Origin: Methylococcaceae bacterium
GTDB lineage: Bacteria; Pseudomonadota; Gammaproteobacteria; Methylococcales; Methylomonadaceae
Direction: 5' to 3'
DNA length: 64,000 nucleotides
Assembly (NCBI GenBank): GCA_030693065.1
Contig: JAUYBL010000009.1
Span: 1 to 64,000, forward strand
Part shown: piece after piece, positions 62,575-64,000 of the stretch
How the letters are laid out: every line of letters starts with the position of its first letter
Numbering within the stretch: the stretch's first letter is position 1
Translations under genes and position numbers: made by a program
The notes under the pieces: model-generated
Told to the model about the DNA's origin: nothing
Databases searched by the model: none
Seen by the model: the letters and a program-made list of their open reading frames with translations, nothing else

Positions 62575-63873
62575 TCAGAAACGCCGCGTCCAAGCTAATT
62601 GTCCGGAAAATTGTGTCATTTCCAGTTCAATTGTTTGGCCCTGACTGAGCGGATTGGCTCCCTTTACCGTTTTGCTGGGCGAGTACATAAAGGCAAAGCT
62701 GAGTTCATCTTTATCGGTTATCGGATGGCTAAAACCAGTCGTTAAATGCCATTATTGAACGCCGGGCGCCAAAATATTGAATAACACCTGTGAGTTATCG
62801 ATGGGCTGTGAACCATAACTGAGACCGCCTCGTAAGATCCAATCTTTACTTTGTTGCCATTGCACGCCCAGCTTGTATATGGTCATGTTATTCCAGCCGA
62901 AGCCTGAGCCATTATCAACACCTAACGGAATCCCTTGCAAGAGCGGCTGCAGGCTATTGCCGACTGACTTGATTTCACTGTAACGAATATGTTCAACATC
63001 AAATGCAGTTGTTACAGCATCGTTTAGATCCCAAGATAATCCGACATTGAAACTGCTTGGAATATCAAAACCGCCCTGCTCTGCAAAAAGGCCTGCGTAA
63101 TGCTCCAATTCAGTCATGTAGACTCGGCTTTTATACGCCGCGCCAAAACGCACACCTGGAATCAACTCGGCTTGCCCGCCGACTCTAAACCCTGCACCAA
63201 ACGAATAGCTGCGATGGGTATCGGATAAATTTTGAGGGTCACTGGAAAAACCGGCAAAACTATTCAACCCGCGAGCTTTAAAAGTTTGGGCGGCAAATAT
63301 TGGCGAGATACCCAATGCATATCGACCATTGGCAAATGAATGCGCATAACTGCCGACAATAAATGCTTGGGACAGATCAACACCGGTGCGACCGGCGCAG
63401 TAACTACCTTTACCGCTACTGCCCGGTGGACACGTTGGATTAGTAAAAGCCGGGTAATCGGTATTCATGCCGCCATTGCCATACATGGTAATACCAACGC
63501 TTTGCTGGTCATCAAGTCGATAATTCCAGCCCACCGTAGGCACGGCAAATATTTCGCTCTCACTTTCCACGGTGCCAGGATTGAGCGGAAACATTGAAGT
63601 TTGAGTTGGGCCGCCTTCAACTGTGTATTTGCGAATTGGGCTAAATAACTCTATTTCCACATCCAGACGTGTGTTCACAAAAGCCAATCCTGCCGGGTTA
63701 AGCGCGCCTGCCAAAGCATCTTGAGAAAATGCCACGCCTGCCCCAGCCAAAGCTTTACTTCGAGCGCCATAACCATGTGCAAAATAGCCATTGGTCGCAT
63801 TCACCGAAAAGCTGCTTAAGCTCAATGCCGACAATAAAATACAAGGTAAAACATTTCTTCTTAAATTAGTCAC
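62575..63873 (-). pseudogene. FadL/OmpP1-type outer-membrane porin with in-frame stop
   Basis: The first 373 codons (from ATG 63873) give a signal peptide (LPCILLSALSLSSFSVNA) and a FadL-type start NGYFAHGYGARSKALAGAGV, then barrel strands. A TAA at 62752-62754 stops the frame after LFNILAPGVQ. The same frame continues at once with WHLTTGFSHPITDKDELSFA, FMYSPSKTVKGANPLSQG and ends WTRRF at 62575, where Phe is the usual last residue of a barrel. One nonsense change therefore removes the last 58 residues (about two or three strands). It may be a real pseudogene or a sequencing error. The 127 nt upstream to the window end are AT-rich with no recognised gene. Confidence 0.8.
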
Positions 63874-64000
63874 AAAGCATTTACTTACATAGTTAATCCG
63901 GCTGGCATGTTATCAATACCAAAACAGCAAATAGGCGATATTATTAGATTTATAAATCTAATAATTAAATATCCATATTTTTTATTATTGACACAATAAT

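Overview
The window reads as a chromosomal segment of a gammaproteobacterium. The evidence is gene order: rpoN-hpf-rapZ beside the lpt/kds genes, mla-murA, petABC-sspAB, rplM-rpsI, def-fmt-rsmB, dprA-smg-topA-tsaC and lptM-lysA-dapF-xerC. Cytochrome c4, a bc1 complex and the style of several proteins suggest an aerobic Methylococcales-like organism, but that assignment is an inference from memory of families and no methane-oxidation gene is present. No rRNA, tRNA, CRISPR array, prophage or complete insertion sequence was seen.

Layout. 0-4.8 kb: a FlgO-like lipoprotein, a minus-strand group (PQQ-type sugar dehydrogenase, ADP-ribose pyrophosphatase, FGE-fold protein) and htpX behind a heat-shock-type promoter. 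4.9-11 kb (minus): kdsD-kdsC-lptC-lptA-lptB-rpoN-hpf-rapZ, joining Kdo synthesis, LPS transport and sigma-54. 11.1-18.3 kb (plus): mlaFED-mlaB-murA-hisG-hisD-hisC. 18.4-22.6 kb: cytochrome bc1 (petABC) and the stringent starvation proteins sspAB.

22.7-27.3 kb is the accessory island. It holds a frameshifted relic of an ABC polysaccharide permease, an intact permease, three consecutive nucleotidyltransferase/HEPN (type VII toxin-antitoxin-like) pairs, a decayed copy of a HEPN 3' end, and an ABC ATPase whose normal C-terminal domain is replaced by the tail of a GT4 glycosyltransferase. It looks like the scar of a collapsed O-antigen export locus now occupied by toxin-antitoxin pairs.

27.5-33.3 kb: cytochrome c4, a membrane-fused spermidine-synthase-like protein and a three-gene sugar-transfer operon (GT2, LAB_N, GT39). 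33.5-41.4 kb (minus): rplM-rpsI, and rsmB-DUF4390-ntrY-ntrX preceded by fmt and def. The NtrX-like regulator has a degenerate sigma-54 activator domain. 41.4-48.2 kb (plus): LysM protein, dprA (probably a CTG start), smg, topA, a DUF6338-like gene with a proline-rich microprotein, an antitoxin relic and tsaC. 48.3-53.6 kb (minus): DUF2333/DUF4389 and lptM-lysA-dapF-DUF484-xerC. 53.8-59.8 kb (plus): a sulfate uptake cluster (yezD, beta-barrel porin, sbp, cysT, cysW, cysA). 59.8-64 kb: DUF1097, alanine dehydrogenase, a split YeeE/YedE sulfur transporter and a FadL-type porin interrupted by one in-frame stop.

Envelope biogenesis is the common theme (Kdo, Lpt, Mla, LptM, MurA, ABC export, lipid-A-type sugar transfer). 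Intergenic regions carry at least three families of short palindromic repeats. Many gene starts given here are shorter or longer than the longest open frame; the reason is stated in each entry.
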